Below are positions 53,036-61,155 of a stretch of DNA of 64,000 nt, piece by piece. Made by a program: the position numbers and the translations under genes. The stretch spans positions 259,958 to 323,957 of the forward strand of contig DEOB01000008.1 of NCBI GenBank assembly GCA_002359895.1, given 5' to 3'. Within the stretch, counting starts at the first letter, position 1; each line of letters opens with the position of its first letter. The notes under the pieces are model-generated. The model had not been told where the DNA came from and ran no database searches. It was given only the letters and a program-made list of their open reading frames with translations. The stretch comes from Stenotrophomonas sp. UBA2629. Lineage in GTDB: Bacteria > Pseudomonadota > Gammaproteobacteria > Xanthomonadales > Xanthomonadaceae.

Positions 53036-54064
53036 ATGAGTACACCTGACGCGAACAAGATCGCCGTCCTCGGCGCGGGCTCCTGGGGCACCGCGCTGGC
53101 TACCCTGCTGGCCCGGCACGGTCATCCGACCGTGCTGTGGGGGCGTGATGCTGCCATGGTCGAGGCTATCGACCAGCGTCATGAGAATCCCCGGTATCTA
53201 CCGGGGATTCCCTTGCCCGAATCGCTGCGTGCCAGCACCGACCTTGCCGCCACCGTCGCCGGTGCCCGCTGGATTCTGGTGGTGGTGCCGTCGCATGCCT
53301 TTGCTGAAACCGTGCGCGCGCTGGCGCCGCTGCGGCCGGCCGGGGCGGGCGTAGCCTGGGCGACCAAGGGTTTTGAGCCAGGCTCAGGCCGCTTTCTGCA
53401 TGAAGTCGCGCGCGAAGTACTGGGGCCGGACGTACCGTTGGCCGTGGTCACCGGGCCGTCGTTCGCCAAGGAAGTCACCTTGGGCCTGCCCACCGCCATC
53501 ACCGTCCACGGTGATGACGAGGCGTTTGCCCAGGATGTTGCCGACGCCATGCATGGCCCTGCATTCCGCGCCTACACCGGTGACGACATGGTCGGTGCCG
53601 AGTTGGGCGGTGCAATGAAGAACGTGCTGGCCGTGGCTACCGGCGTGGCCGATGGCATGCAGTTGGGTCTCAACGCCCGCGCCGGCCTGATCACGCGTGG
53701 TCTGAACGAAATGCTGCGCCTGGCGGCCGCCATTGGTGGCAAGCCGGAAACCCTGATGGGCTTGGCGGGGCTGGGCGATCTGGTGCTGACCAGCACCGGC
53801 GACCTGTCGCGTAACCGCCGTCTGGGTCTGGCCTTGGGCCGGGGGCAGAGTCTGTCTGATGCGGTGAAGGAGATCGGCCAGGTGGTGGAATCGGTGCAGA
53901 CCGCCGATGAAGTCATGCGTCAGGCCGATCGCCACGGTATCGACCTGCCGATTTCCAAAGCCGTGCAGTCGGTATTGCATGGCGACATCAGCCCGTCCGA
54001 AGGCCTGCAGCAGTTGCTGGCCCGTGAGCAGAAGCCGGAATATCCGGACACGCTGTTCAAGTAA
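53036..54064 (+). CDS. gpsA: Glycerol-3-phosphate dehydrogenase [NAD(P)+]
   Basis: A 342-aa cytoplasmic enzyme that makes sn-glycerol-3-phosphate from dihydroxyacetone phosphate for phospholipid synthesis. The N-terminal Rossmann motif is [43 protein letters not shown] and [18 protein letters not shown] are the family blocks. The ATG at 53036 is 19 bp after the secB stop, so the two are likely cotranscribed. A strong terminator follows. Confidence 0.95.
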   Translation: MSTPDANKIAVLGAGSWGTALATLLARHGHPTVLWGRDAAMVEAIDQRHENPRYLPGIPLPESLRASTDLAATVAGARWILVVVPSHAFAETVRALAPLRPAGAGVAWATKGFEPGSGRFLHEVAREVLGPDVPLAVVTGPSFAKEVTLGLPTAITVHGDDEAFAQDVADAMHGPAFRAYTGDDMVGAELGGAMKNVLAVATGVADGMQLGLNARAGLITRGLNEMLRLAAAIGGKPETLMGLAGLGDLVLTSTGDLSRNRRLGLALGRGQSLSDAVKEIGQVVESVQTADEVMRQADRHGIDLPISKAVQSVLHGDISPSEGLQQLLAREQKPEYPDTLFK

Positions 54065-54080
54065 GTCTCGGCAGGTTTCA

Positions 54081-54117
54081 AACAGAAAAGCCCGGCAGTG
54101 CCGGGCTTTTCTGTTTT
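54081..54117 (+). terminator. Intrinsic terminator after gpsA
   Basis: A 16-bp perfect stem (AACAGAAAAGCCCGGC / GCCGGGCTTTTCTGTT) with a three-base loop, then a T-run. It closes the rhodanese-secB-gpsA unit. Confidence 0.9.
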
Positions 54118-54153
54118 CGGAACAGGCGTGATTGGGTGTCGGTCAACGCCAGA

Positions 54154-54187
54154 TAAAAAGAAGCCCGGTCAGGGGGAGACCGGGCTT
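54154..54187 (-). terminator. Intrinsic terminator after the Ax21-family gene
   Basis: On the reverse strand, stem AAGCCCGGT / ACCGGGCTT (plus one more G-C pair) is followed by CTTTTTATCT. It lies 55 bp past the reverse-strand stop at 54242. Confidence 0.85.
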
Positions 54188-54241
54188 CCGGGGCGCGTGG
54201 GAGAGAGGTCACGCGCCTTTACAACTCTGTAGTGCTATCGC

Positions 54242-54814
54242 TTACCAGGTGAAGCGCGGGCCGACGAACCATTCCTTGTCGCCAGCCTTGGCCAGCTTCA
54301 CTTCGCCGGTCAGGCCCCAGTTCGCGTTGAACTTGCCGGTGGCGCCGACGCGGCCGTAGAACTCGCCGTCCGGGTTGTAGCCGTTCTTCTTGCTGTAATC
54401 CTCGTAACCGGCCAGCGCATAGCCTTCGAAGTTCGGGGTGAAGGCGGTACGCACGCCAACTTCAGCGCTGTAGCCCTTGAACTTGGGGCCGTACTCCAGA
54501 TCAAGCTGCTGGTAGGCAGCGCGGGCCAGCAGGTCGGTGTTCGGGGCGACGGTGTAGTTGTAGCCCACACCCAAGCGCCACTGGTCAACGTCGTTCTTGA
54601 ACTTGTCGGTTTCCTGAGCGCTGTACTCACCGAAAATGTGGAAGTTCGGGTGCACGGCAACCGAGCCCTTCAGCGCCCAACCATCAGCGTCGCCACCACG
54701 GGCGTCGGTATTGACGTAGCCACCTTCCACATAGTTGTAGGACAGGCCATCGGCAGCAGAGGCGGCGAACGGCAGGGCGGCCATCAGGCCCAGAGCAAGG
54801 AGCGAAGTCTTCAT
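54242..54814 (-). CDS. Ax21 family outer-membrane beta-barrel protein
   Basis: A 190-aa protein with a signal peptide (MKTSLLALGLMAALPFAASA) and a mature part of alternating beta strands rich in aromatic and Gly residues, ending in the outer-membrane C-terminal Trp (GPRFTW). It matches the Ax21 family of Xanthomonas and Stenotrophomonas, which was once described as an immune or quorum signal, a claim since withdrawn; a small outer-membrane barrel is the safer description. Start is ATG at 54814. It is the last clearly chromosomal gene before the accessory block. Confidence 0.85.
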   Translation of the reverse strand: MKTSLLALGLMAALPFAASAADGLSYNYVEGGYVNTDARGGDADGWALKGSVAVHPNFHIFGEYSAQETDKFKNDVDQWRLGVGYNYTVAPNTDLLARAAYQQLDLEYGPKFKGYSAEVGVRTAFTPNFEGYALAGYEDYSKKNGYNPDGEFYGRVGATGKFNANWGLTGEVKLAKAGDKEWFVGPRFTW

Positions 54815-55101
54815 GATCGGGATTACCTTTTTTATTGGTTTTGGCCGATGCCGCGTGGAAACGTTTGCGACTCGACAGGTGTGAATTATCCGTTAGTCAG
54901 CGTAATTAACGCTGAATATCAAACTGACCAGTACATAAATTAGGCGCGCACTTGGGGAACTTCCACGGCGGCTTTAGACGGGCAACCAAAGTTGTTGCCT
55001 CTTTTGAAGCCATAGTTGTCGATTCAAAGGTTGAGGCGGCAACAACTATGGTGTCAGGCGGCTCACAAGCCCTTGGGGCGCAATATAGGGGCTTCCGAAG
55101 C
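54815..55101. other. Boundary region with overlapping inverted repeats, no convincing gene
   Basis: AT-richer sequence between the Ax21-family gene and the IS remnant. It holds two inverted repeats that share their right arm and so compete: GTTGTTGCC (54991-54999) with GGCAACAAC (55038-55046), and CCATAGTTGT (55010-55019) with ACAACTATGG (55042-55051). Short frames on both strands here look non-coding. It may be the remains of an insertion end or an attachment site; no tRNA gene is adjacent. Confidence 0.5.
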
Positions 55102-55381
55102 GAGCGTGTGCAGATTTTTGTGTGCACGGAATTTTGAATCGCCTCGCTTTGAGGCTGGCCATCATTCGGGAGCATATCCGCTCCTGGCAGCAGGGCACCA
55201 TCCGACCCGAAGCGGACAGCCGCTGTCTACGAAAAAAATGGGCGATTCAAACATCAGTAAACGGTGGATCTTGCCCATCCGTGACTGGAAGGTTGCCCTG
55301 AACCGATTCATGATCCAGTTCGAGGGACGACTCCCTCAGCTGTAACCCGAGTCCCGTTTACACAAAAATCTGCACACGCTC
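55102..55381. mobile_element. Internally deleted IS256-type element (280 bp) with perfect 22-bp terminal inverted repeats
   Basis: The ends are exact reverse complements over 22 bases: the left end begins GAGCGTGTGCAGATTTTTG at 55102 and the right end (55360-55381) ends in CAGATT-type mirror sequence GCACACGCTC. Between them is only about 236 bp, including the last codons of a transposase. A full IS256-type element is about 1.3 kb, so most of it is gone. No matching 8-9 bp target duplication is seen in the flanks (TCCGAAGC against ATCCTTTAA). Confidence 0.85.
55238..55345 (+). pseudogene. C-terminal remnant of an IS256-family transposase
   Basis: About 35 codons ending at a TAA: KRWILPIRDWKVALNRFMI, then QFEGRLPQL. 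This W-x8-LNRF-x-I-x-FE pattern is the C-terminal end of IS256-family (MuDR/Foldback-type) transposases. The catalytic DDE part is absent, so the fragment is not functional. It ends 14 bp before the right inverted repeat, as expected. Confidence 0.8.
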
Positions 55382-55580
55382 ATCCTTTAACGGAACGCGC
55401 TTGAGAACGAGGTGGCCCGGGAGCACTGGTCCCGGGGCAAGCTATTTAGGTGAATCCGACGGTTGGCAGGAGGCCCGCTTCTGACTGCTCGAGTGCGATC
55501 GCGGTGCCGGCGCAGCTTCTGAGACGGCCATTGGGGAGGATTCATGCTCCTTCCCGCCCGACCACCTACGATGACGTCTG

Positions 55581-56015
55581 ATGCCAGACATGCTCTCTCC
55601 CGCGGAAAGAAGCGTTCGCATGTCCTTGATCCGGTCCAGGGACACGAGGCCGGAGTTGGTCGTACGCAAGGCAGTGTGGGCGGCCGGATTCCGCTATCGG
55701 CTTCATGGCAAGGGCTTGCCGGGAAGACCGGATCTCGTCTTTCTCGCCCTCCGCACTGTGGTCTTCATCCATGGGTGCTACTGGCATGCCCACTCCTGCC
55801 AGAAGGGGAGGATTCCCAAGCAAAACAGTCGATTCTGGCGGGAAAAGTTCGCGGCGAACCAGGCCAGGGACCAACGAAATGCCCGGCTTCTCCGCCGCGA
55901 AGGCTGGTCGGTCCTGACCGTCTGGGAGTGTTCCCTGTCGACAACCAAGTCACGGGACAGGTCCGTACGCAAGTTGTTGAATGCATTGGCCTTGAGGCGC
56001 GCGTTCAAGCCGTAG
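55581..56015 (+). CDS. vsr: Very short patch repair (Vsr-type) mismatch endonuclease
   Basis: A 144-aa Vsr homologue. Residues can be aligned by number to E. coli Vsr: Glu25, catalytic Asp51 (LPGRPD), His64, Cys66, His69, His71 and Cys73 (FIHGCYWHAHSC), and Cys117 (VWEC), so both the active site and the zinc site are intact. Vsr nicks next to T:G mismatches that arise when 5-methylcytosine deaminates, and so protects the methylation site of a partner C5 methyltransferase. That partner is the next gene, 152 bp downstream. Start is ATG at 55581; MLSPAERS three codons in is an alternative. Confidence 0.93.
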   Translation: MPDMLSPAERSVRMSLIRSRDTRPELVVRKAVWAAGFRYRLHGKGLPGRPDLVFLALRTVVFIHGCYWHAHSCQKGRIPKQNSRFWREKFAANQARDQRNARLLRREGWSVLTVWECSLSTTKSRDRSVRKLLNALALRRAFKP

Positions 56016-56167
56016 ACAGGCGGCACGATGCGACTGAAAGTGCTTCCATCCAACCTGGGGAAACTGTTACCCTGGAAGCCGACCGCCGGCGGCCCGGGGA
56101 TGCATCGGGCGATAAGAGCTTGTCTTGCCCTTTCAGGGTGCTGGCCGAAAACCTTTCGAGCCCGCCC

Positions 56168-57532
56168 ATGGATAATTCCGCCGTTCCCGCCCGCCCGACA
56201 TTCATTGACCTCTTCTCGGGATGCGGAGGGCTGTCCCTTGGCTTGTCTCAGGCGGGCTGGCAGGGGCTGTTCGCGATCGAGCGCGCCGCGGATGCGTTCG
56301 AGACCTTCCGCGCAAACTTCCTTGGCGAGGCCTCGCGGTGCAGATTCCAATGGCCGGCTTGGCTGGAACAATCTGCCCACTCTATCGACGACGTCCTGAA
56401 ATTCCACCATGGCGAACTAGGGGAACTTCGCAACAAAGTAGATCTCATTGCAGGCGGGCCGCCTTGCCAAGGGTTTTCCTTCGCAGGTAAGCGGAATAAC
56501 TCCGACCCCCGGAACAAGATGTTCCAGCGCTACGTATCTTTCGTGGAGCTCATCAACCCCAAGTTCCTCGTCCTCGAGAACGTACCGGGCATGAATGTTG
56601 CCCACACCAAGCGCGGGAACAAGACGGCGAAGTCTGGACAAACCTATTACGACAAACTGCACGACGCCCTCGGGGAGCTTGGCTATACCGTCGGCGCGAT
56701 GATTCTGGACGCGGCAAATTTTGGCGTCCCGCAGCGGAGGGCGCGACTGGTTGTCATCGGGATTCGCTCGGACATGGTCAAGAAGTTTCCTTCTGGATGC
56801 ACGGGCTTGTTCGATGCGATTGACGTCGAGGGGGGAAGGCAACTTTCGGAGCTAGGGAATGGGACCCCAGTGACTGCCCAGCAGGCCATTTCCGATCTGG
56901 TCGTGGGGACCGGGAAACAGGTGGCGCAGCGGACCATTGAATACACCGGCTTCGGCGCCCGCCGTGGATACGTGCAACTGAAATACGAAGGCCCGCACGA
57001 CACTGCCTACCAGCGGCTCATGAACGCGGGCGTCGCCCCCGATCAGATGGACAGCATGCGGCTCGCGCGCCATGGAGAGGATGTAAGAGCGCGTTTTAAA
57101 AAAATCCTCGCCACTAGTCTCGCCACTAACCGCCGTGGGGTGAACCTGAGCAGTAACGACCGTGAGAGCTTTGGCATGTTGAAGCACCGTACAGTGCCCA
57201 TGTCGCCTACGCAGCCGGCGCCAACGCTTACTACGTTGCCTGACGACATTCTGCATTACAGCGATCCGCGGATCCTGACAGTGCGCGAATCCGCGCGGCT
57301 CCAGTCCTTCCCGGACTGGTTCACCTTTCATGGCAAGTACACGACCGGGGGTGATCGTCGTAAGGTCGAATGCCCCCGATATACACAGGTCGGCAACGCC
57401 GTGCCACCGTTGTTGGCCAGGGTTATAGGTGCCGGAATCTTGACAGCATGGAGGTCGATCGACGCGAGGGCGAAAGGAAGCATTGGCAAGAAGACTGTCT
57501 TCAAGAAACACATTGCCATGGCGATGAGCTAG
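56168..57532 (+). CDS. C5-cytosine DNA methyltransferase
   Basis: A 454-aa DNA (cytosine-5) methyltransferase. Motifs run in order: I FIDLFSGCGGLSLGL (from residue 12), IV GGPPCQGFSF with nucleophile Cys100, VI FLVLENVPGM, VIII PQRRARLVVIG, then a target-recognition region (about residues 220-385), IX RLQSFPDWF and X YTQVGNAVPPLLARVIG. The target sequence cannot be read; a Vsr partner suggests a Dcm-like site. The ATG at 56168 is chosen because motif I begins eleven residues later. A longer in-frame reading (from 55544) overlaps vsr and is not credible. No separate restriction nuclease follows directly; an ATPase gene does, 26 bp on. Confidence 0.95.
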   Translation: MDNSAVPARPTFIDLFSGCGGLSLGLSQAGWQGLFAIERAADAFETFRANFLGEASRCRFQWPAWLEQSAHSIDDVLKFHHGELGELRNKVDLIAGGPPCQGFSFAGKRNNSDPRNKMFQRYVSFVELINPKFLVLENVPGMNVAHTKRGNKTAKSGQTYYDKLHDALGELGYTVGAMILDAANFGVPQRRARLVVIGIRSDMVKKFPSGCTGLFDAIDVEGGRQLSELGNGTPVTAQQAISDLVVGTGKQVAQRTIEYTGFGARRGYVQLKYEGPHDTAYQRLMNAGVAPDQMDSMRLARHGEDVRARFKKILATSLATNRRGVNLSSNDRESFGMLKHRTVPMSPTQPAPTLTTLPDDILHYSDPRILTVRESARLQSFPDWFTFHGKYTTGGDRRKVECPRYTQVGNAVPPLLARVIGAGILTAWRSIDARAKGSIGKKTVFKKHIAMAMS

Positions 57533-57558
57533 CCACGATGATTCCGCCGGGGGGGCGA

Positions 57559-59646
57559 ATGAGTAAGTATCCAGAGGGGTTGCTCAACTGGTCAGGAGAC
57601 AAGGCCGGCGGCGTCAAGAAGTTGTTTTACAAGGGAAGCGGACGCCCTTCTGGCGACGTGATCACGACGGGTTTGCTCACGCGGTTGCAAGCGTGGTCAA
57701 GGGACATCGCCAGTGGAAAGGATGGGACACCCAAGGCAATTTTTCTGATTGGCGGGCCAGGTAATGGCAAAACGGAGGCCGTCGAATTTACGATCCGCGA
57801 ACTCGATGTCGCGATGCATCTCAATGGCGTATTGCTAGAAGAGCTCGCGGCACGGTTCTCGGGCCAAGTCGGGGGGCACCCCGGCCGCTTGGTTAAGAGT
57901 GTACAGACGCAATTCCCCGCGCAGAGCAAGATCACTGCCATTTCCATCGTGCAGGATGGATCCGAAGCCAATCGTGGTGATCCGGCCACCCCCGCTGAGC
58001 ATCTCTGCAACGACATCCGTTCCTTGTTAGGGCAAGGCGAGGGACATGTCTACGTTGCGTGTGTGAATCGCGGCGTCCTGGACGACGCGCTGATCCTGGC
58101 TACGGAACGCGATGAGCCAGAAGTTGGCGAGCTGGTTAAGAAGGTCGTCCAATCAGTCTCACTCGGTTCACGGGGAATCGCTTGTTGGCCGTTGGAAGGC
58201 TATTCGCGCTTTGCAGTGTGGCCGATGGACGTCGAATCCCTAGTTGAAGAGGCCAATGGCCAAGCAGCCAACTCCGCGGCCAGGCAAATCCTCGGTGTGG
58301 CGACCAACGCAGGAGATTGGCCGGAGTTCGGCGAGTGCATCGCAGGCGAATACTGTCCGTTTTGCACCAACCGAAAGCTCCTCGCTAGTGAGCCACATCG
58401 TTCTTCCTTCATCCGCGTCCTGCGATGGTTTGAACTGTCTAGTGAGAAACGGTGGAATTTCCGCGACCTATTCTCGCTAACCGCTTATCTGCTTGCGGGC
58501 ACTACGGAGTCCGAATCAAAGGGTGTCTATCAACCTTGCGAGTGGGCAAAGGCACAGCTCCAGCCGCGCGAATCCAATGCGACCAAGCGGGAGATCAAGC
58601 GCGTCAGGGGCTTGTTCAAGCTGGTTTCTGCGCAATACCAACACGCCCTTTTTGGCGCATGGCCTGTGGAAAGGGCTGCTGGGCTTAGGAGCGATATTAA
58701 GGAGTTGAAGCTCGACGAGCAGCCGGCGCTAGCCGGCTTGCAGCAATTCTTATCGTTAGACAAGCGGAAAGAGGGTACCTCTACCTTGCGCACGCAGCTT
58801 GCAGGCATGAGGGTCTACCTTGACCCTGCAGTTGCAAATCCTGCTATGGAAGTTGCCGTAAGCTCCAACACGACGATCAAGTTCGAGGACTTGGACCGGC
58901 GGTTCAGCCTGTCGATCAAGGAGGGCCGGACATTCCTTCAGAAGTACCAGTCCCTATCCGCACTTGAAATCGACTTGCTCAAGTCACTCGAGGAAGCAGA
59001 TGCAATGCTCTCCGATGAGGCCATCCGGCGGTCTAAGCCTGCGATAGCGGAGCGCGTGCAAGCATTCATCAGGCTTGTTTCATGCAGGATTGCACGTCGT
59101 TCGGTGGGTGTTCGATCCGGCATTACCAAGGATTCGGATGTGCTGGTTGATTTCGACCAAGTCCTTAAGGGCGATAGTAGTGCCTTGCAAGAAGCAAGGC
59201 AGCAGGTTGAAAACCTGCTCAACAAGGAACGACAGTTCCAAGTGAGCTTGAACACCACATTCGGCGAGCCACTGCCGCCGCCAGAACGAAGGGTGATGCT
59301 GACGACCGATATCCAAAAGGTCCGGCAAATGCCCTTTCAGCAAGACGATAGCAAGCCCAGGCTACCAGTGCGCTTCCTCAGTGTTGGCAGTGGCACTTCT
59401 GCACAACCAGTTGCCCTGACCTATGAGTTGTTCAAGGCCACTAAGTCCCTACGTAAGGGCATGGTTCCAGCCTCGCTGCCACGCTCGGTGGTGGCCCTCA
59501 TCGACACTACGCGCGCGAAGCTGGCTGGAACCGTCGTCCGAGATGAGGACACCTTGGAAGGTAGTGAAATCAAGCTAGGTATGAGAGATGACGTGATCGT
59601 GCGCAATTTCGGCACTTTCATCGTGCGCCGGGGGAATGGCCAATGA
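57559..59646 (+). CDS. P-loop ATPase, DptF/DndF-like (candidate defence protein)
   Basis: A 695-aa protein. Walker A is GGPGNGKT at residues 65-72 (Lys71), with later YVACVNRGVLDDALILATE near a sensor position, a Cys cluster Cys259-x6-Cys266-x2-Cys269 (GECIAGEYCPFC in shortened form ECIAGEYCPFC) that may bind zinc, and WNFRDLFSLTAYLLAG after it. The P-loop, CxxC and FRDLFSL arrangement recalls DptF/DndF of phosphorothioation-dependent restriction, by memory only. The ATG at 57559 follows a GGGGGG ribosome-binding element; an ATG at 57538 lies six bases past the methyltransferase stop. The stop overlaps the next start (ATGA). A nuclease motif was not found. Confidence 0.75.
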   Translation: MSKYPEGLLNWSGDKAGGVKKLFYKGSGRPSGDVITTGLLTRLQAWSRDIASGKDGTPKAIFLIGGPGNGKTEAVEFTIRELDVAMHLNGVLLEELAARFSGQVGGHPGRLVKSVQTQFPAQSKITAISIVQDGSEANRGDPATPAEHLCNDIRSLLGQGEGHVYVACVNRGVLDDALILATERDEPEVGELVKKVVQSVSLGSRGIACWPLEGYSRFAVWPMDVESLVEEANGQAANSAARQILGVATNAGDWPEFGECIAGEYCPFCTNRKLLASEPHRSSFIRVLRWFELSSEKRWNFRDLFSLTAYLLAGTTESESKGVYQPCEWAKAQLQPRESNATKREIKRVRGLFKLVSAQYQHALFGAWPVERAAGLRSDIKELKLDEQPALAGLQQFLSLDKRKEGTSTLRTQLAGMRVYLDPAVANPAMEVAVSSNTTIKFEDLDRRFSLSIKEGRTFLQKYQSLSALEIDLLKSLEEADAMLSDEAIRRSKPAIAERVQAFIRLVSCRIARRSVGVRSGITKDSDVLVDFDQVLKGDSSALQEARQQVENLLNKERQFQVSLNTTFGEPLPPPERRVMLTTDIQKVRQMPFQQDDSKPRLPVRFLSVGSGTSAQPVALTYELFKATKSLRKGMVPASLPRSVVALIDTTRAKLAGTVVRDEDTLEGSEIKLGMRDDVIVRNFGTFIVRRGNGQ

Positions 59647-61142
59647 ATATCGGGAAGTTCCTGGAGTCCCCTTGGGATACGCAGCACCCATTGTTCAGGG
59701 ATGCCATTTTCAGCATCCATCGTGCACCAGAGTTTTCGACAGGAGAGGTCGTCTTATCCTCGCTGTATCGCGCATCCGGCTTTGAAGGGGTTTCGGAAGG
59801 CAAGGTGAAAAAGCATGGTGACGCGCTCAGCAAGGCCGCGGACAAAGCGCGGAAAAAAGAAGGGGGCAAGGGCGAAATCCAGCCAGACACTTGGCGTACC
59901 GTCCTAGATCGCCTAGTGCAGAGTCCGAAGGTTGCGCAACAGTCATCTAAGCGCTTCATGTCGCTTTCCCCCGTGGTGCCGGACGCCGCCTTGTATTCAG
60001 GCGCGGCACGATTGACTGGCAACCCATGGAATCCAGGCCAGTTAGTAAAGCGCATCATCCAACTAGGGGCCACCTCGGACGCAGATGCATCAAGGGTGTG
60101 GGTGGGCCTGCACGATGCCTTGGGCATTGGGACGAATGACGATGTCTGGGCGCGTTGGCTTCAGGAAGAATTCGAACTGCGCCGTCAGGGTATGGACGGT
60201 TGGAAGCCTACCGACATGGTGCCGCTGGGCTTGTTTCCAAGCCCAGATAGAGCGGGCATCGAGTACCCTGCAAAACAGTTCGTGGCGGATCTCGAAGGCA
60301 TCATCGCCGCCAAGCCTTCGATGACTAGGCGGCAGTGGGTGAGCCTTCTAGAGGCCGTTCTCAGGATAGGAACCGTCAGTCACGTGCTTTGGATTTGCGA
60401 CGTGAATGATCGCGTCTGGCGAGTAGCGAGAAGTCTCGTTGAATCAGATATAGCAAGCATCCCCGCCACCGATGCCGAGTTAGCTAAGCAGTTGCTTGCC
60501 GTGGATAGCCGAATGCTTTCATTTGGGCATCCCGCCATACCAATTTTGCGCGACTACGCGTCTAAGTATCTATCGGCCCGCCTTGGTTTGAACTGCATCT
60601 TGTGGACGTTGGATGAAATGGGGGCCAAGATCGCCAGGATGGATTCGGTCGCTGGCACCCGCTCTTTTCTGGCGGCAATCGAGGCAAACAAGGACAAGCT
60701 TCGCGCAGCAGGCGTGCTTGATTCCTACCATCAACTTCAGGACCGGGAAGTGCGCACGATTGCCTGCAAGAAGGGCATTGGATCAAACCTCATGGAGTTC
60801 GCCCAGTACACCCTGGGGCAGCGCCAGACGATGGATGAGACATTGCGTGGCTACGACCAAGGGTATTTCTTGCGTAAACGTGGCGAAGCACGGAACTCCC
60901 CGTGGGTTTTGGCGCTGGGTCCAGCCTCGGTGTTGGCCATGGCCCATTGCTGCCTGCATGAGGTGAAAGGCCCTCGTTCCGTCCAACGATTGGCGAAGCA
61001 CCTCTCATCCTACGGGATCGAGTTCGACCTGCATGGGTTGAACGACAGCGACTTGGGTCGTCAATTACGCATGCTTGGCTTGGTGCTTGATAGCCCAGAT
61101 GCCGAAAGTGGCATGTTGCTGGTCCCCCCTTTTGCGATTTGA
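59643..61142 (+). CDS. Protein of unknown function in the defence block (DptG/DndG-like position)
   Basis: A 499-aa soluble protein. It has a Lys-rich segment around residues 55-80 (KVKKHGDALSKAADKARKKE), several paired aromatic and Cys segments (HVLWICDVNDRVWRVA), and a C-terminal part that looks like a winged helix (QRLAKHLSSYGIEFDLHGL, then LGRQLRMLGLVLDSPDAESG and LLVPPF). No catalytic motif was recognised. The ATG overlaps the ATPase stop and the next gene starts about 14 bp after this stop or overlaps it, so all three are made together. Size and place between an ATPase and a giant protein match DndG/DptG. Confidence 0.7.
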   Translation: MNIGKFLESPWDTQHPLFRDAIFSIHRAPEFSTGEVVLSSLYRASGFEGVSEGKVKKHGDALSKAADKARKKEGGKGEIQPDTWRTVLDRLVQSPKVAQQSSKRFMSLSPVVPDAALYSGAARLTGNPWNPGQLVKRIIQLGATSDADASRVWVGLHDALGIGTNDDVWARWLQEEFELRRQGMDGWKPTDMVPLGLFPSPDRAGIEYPAKQFVADLEGIIAAKPSMTRRQWVSLLEAVLRIGTVSHVLWICDVNDRVWRVARSLVESDIASIPATDAELAKQLLAVDSRMLSFGHPAIPILRDYASKYLSARLGLNCILWTLDEMGAKIARMDSVAGTRSFLAAIEANKDKLRAAGVLDSYHQLQDREVRTIACKKGIGSNLMEFAQYTLGQRQTMDETLRGYDQGYFLRKRGEARNSPWVLALGPASVLAMAHCCLHEVKGPRSVQRLAKHLSSYGIEFDLHGLNDSDLGRQLRMLGLVLDSPDAESGMLLVPPFAI

Positions 61143-61155
61143 CGTTGGTGCCGCC

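Noticed and set aside
54906..55175. Small open frames on both strands in the island border
   Set aside because: They cross the IS end and inverted repeats, match no family, and have no ribosome-binding site.
55102..55381. Functional IS256 element
   Set aside because: Only the last 35 or so codons of the transposase remain; the catalytic residues are missing.
54815..55580. tRNA gene or standard integrase at the island edge
   Set aside because: No cloverleaf-like sequence or recombinase frame was found there; any integrase would have to lie beyond the right edge.
55544..56167. N-terminal extension of the methyltransferase (in-frame start at 55544)
   Set aside because: It would overlap the whole vsr gene in another frame; conserved methyltransferase sequence begins only after the ATG at 56168.
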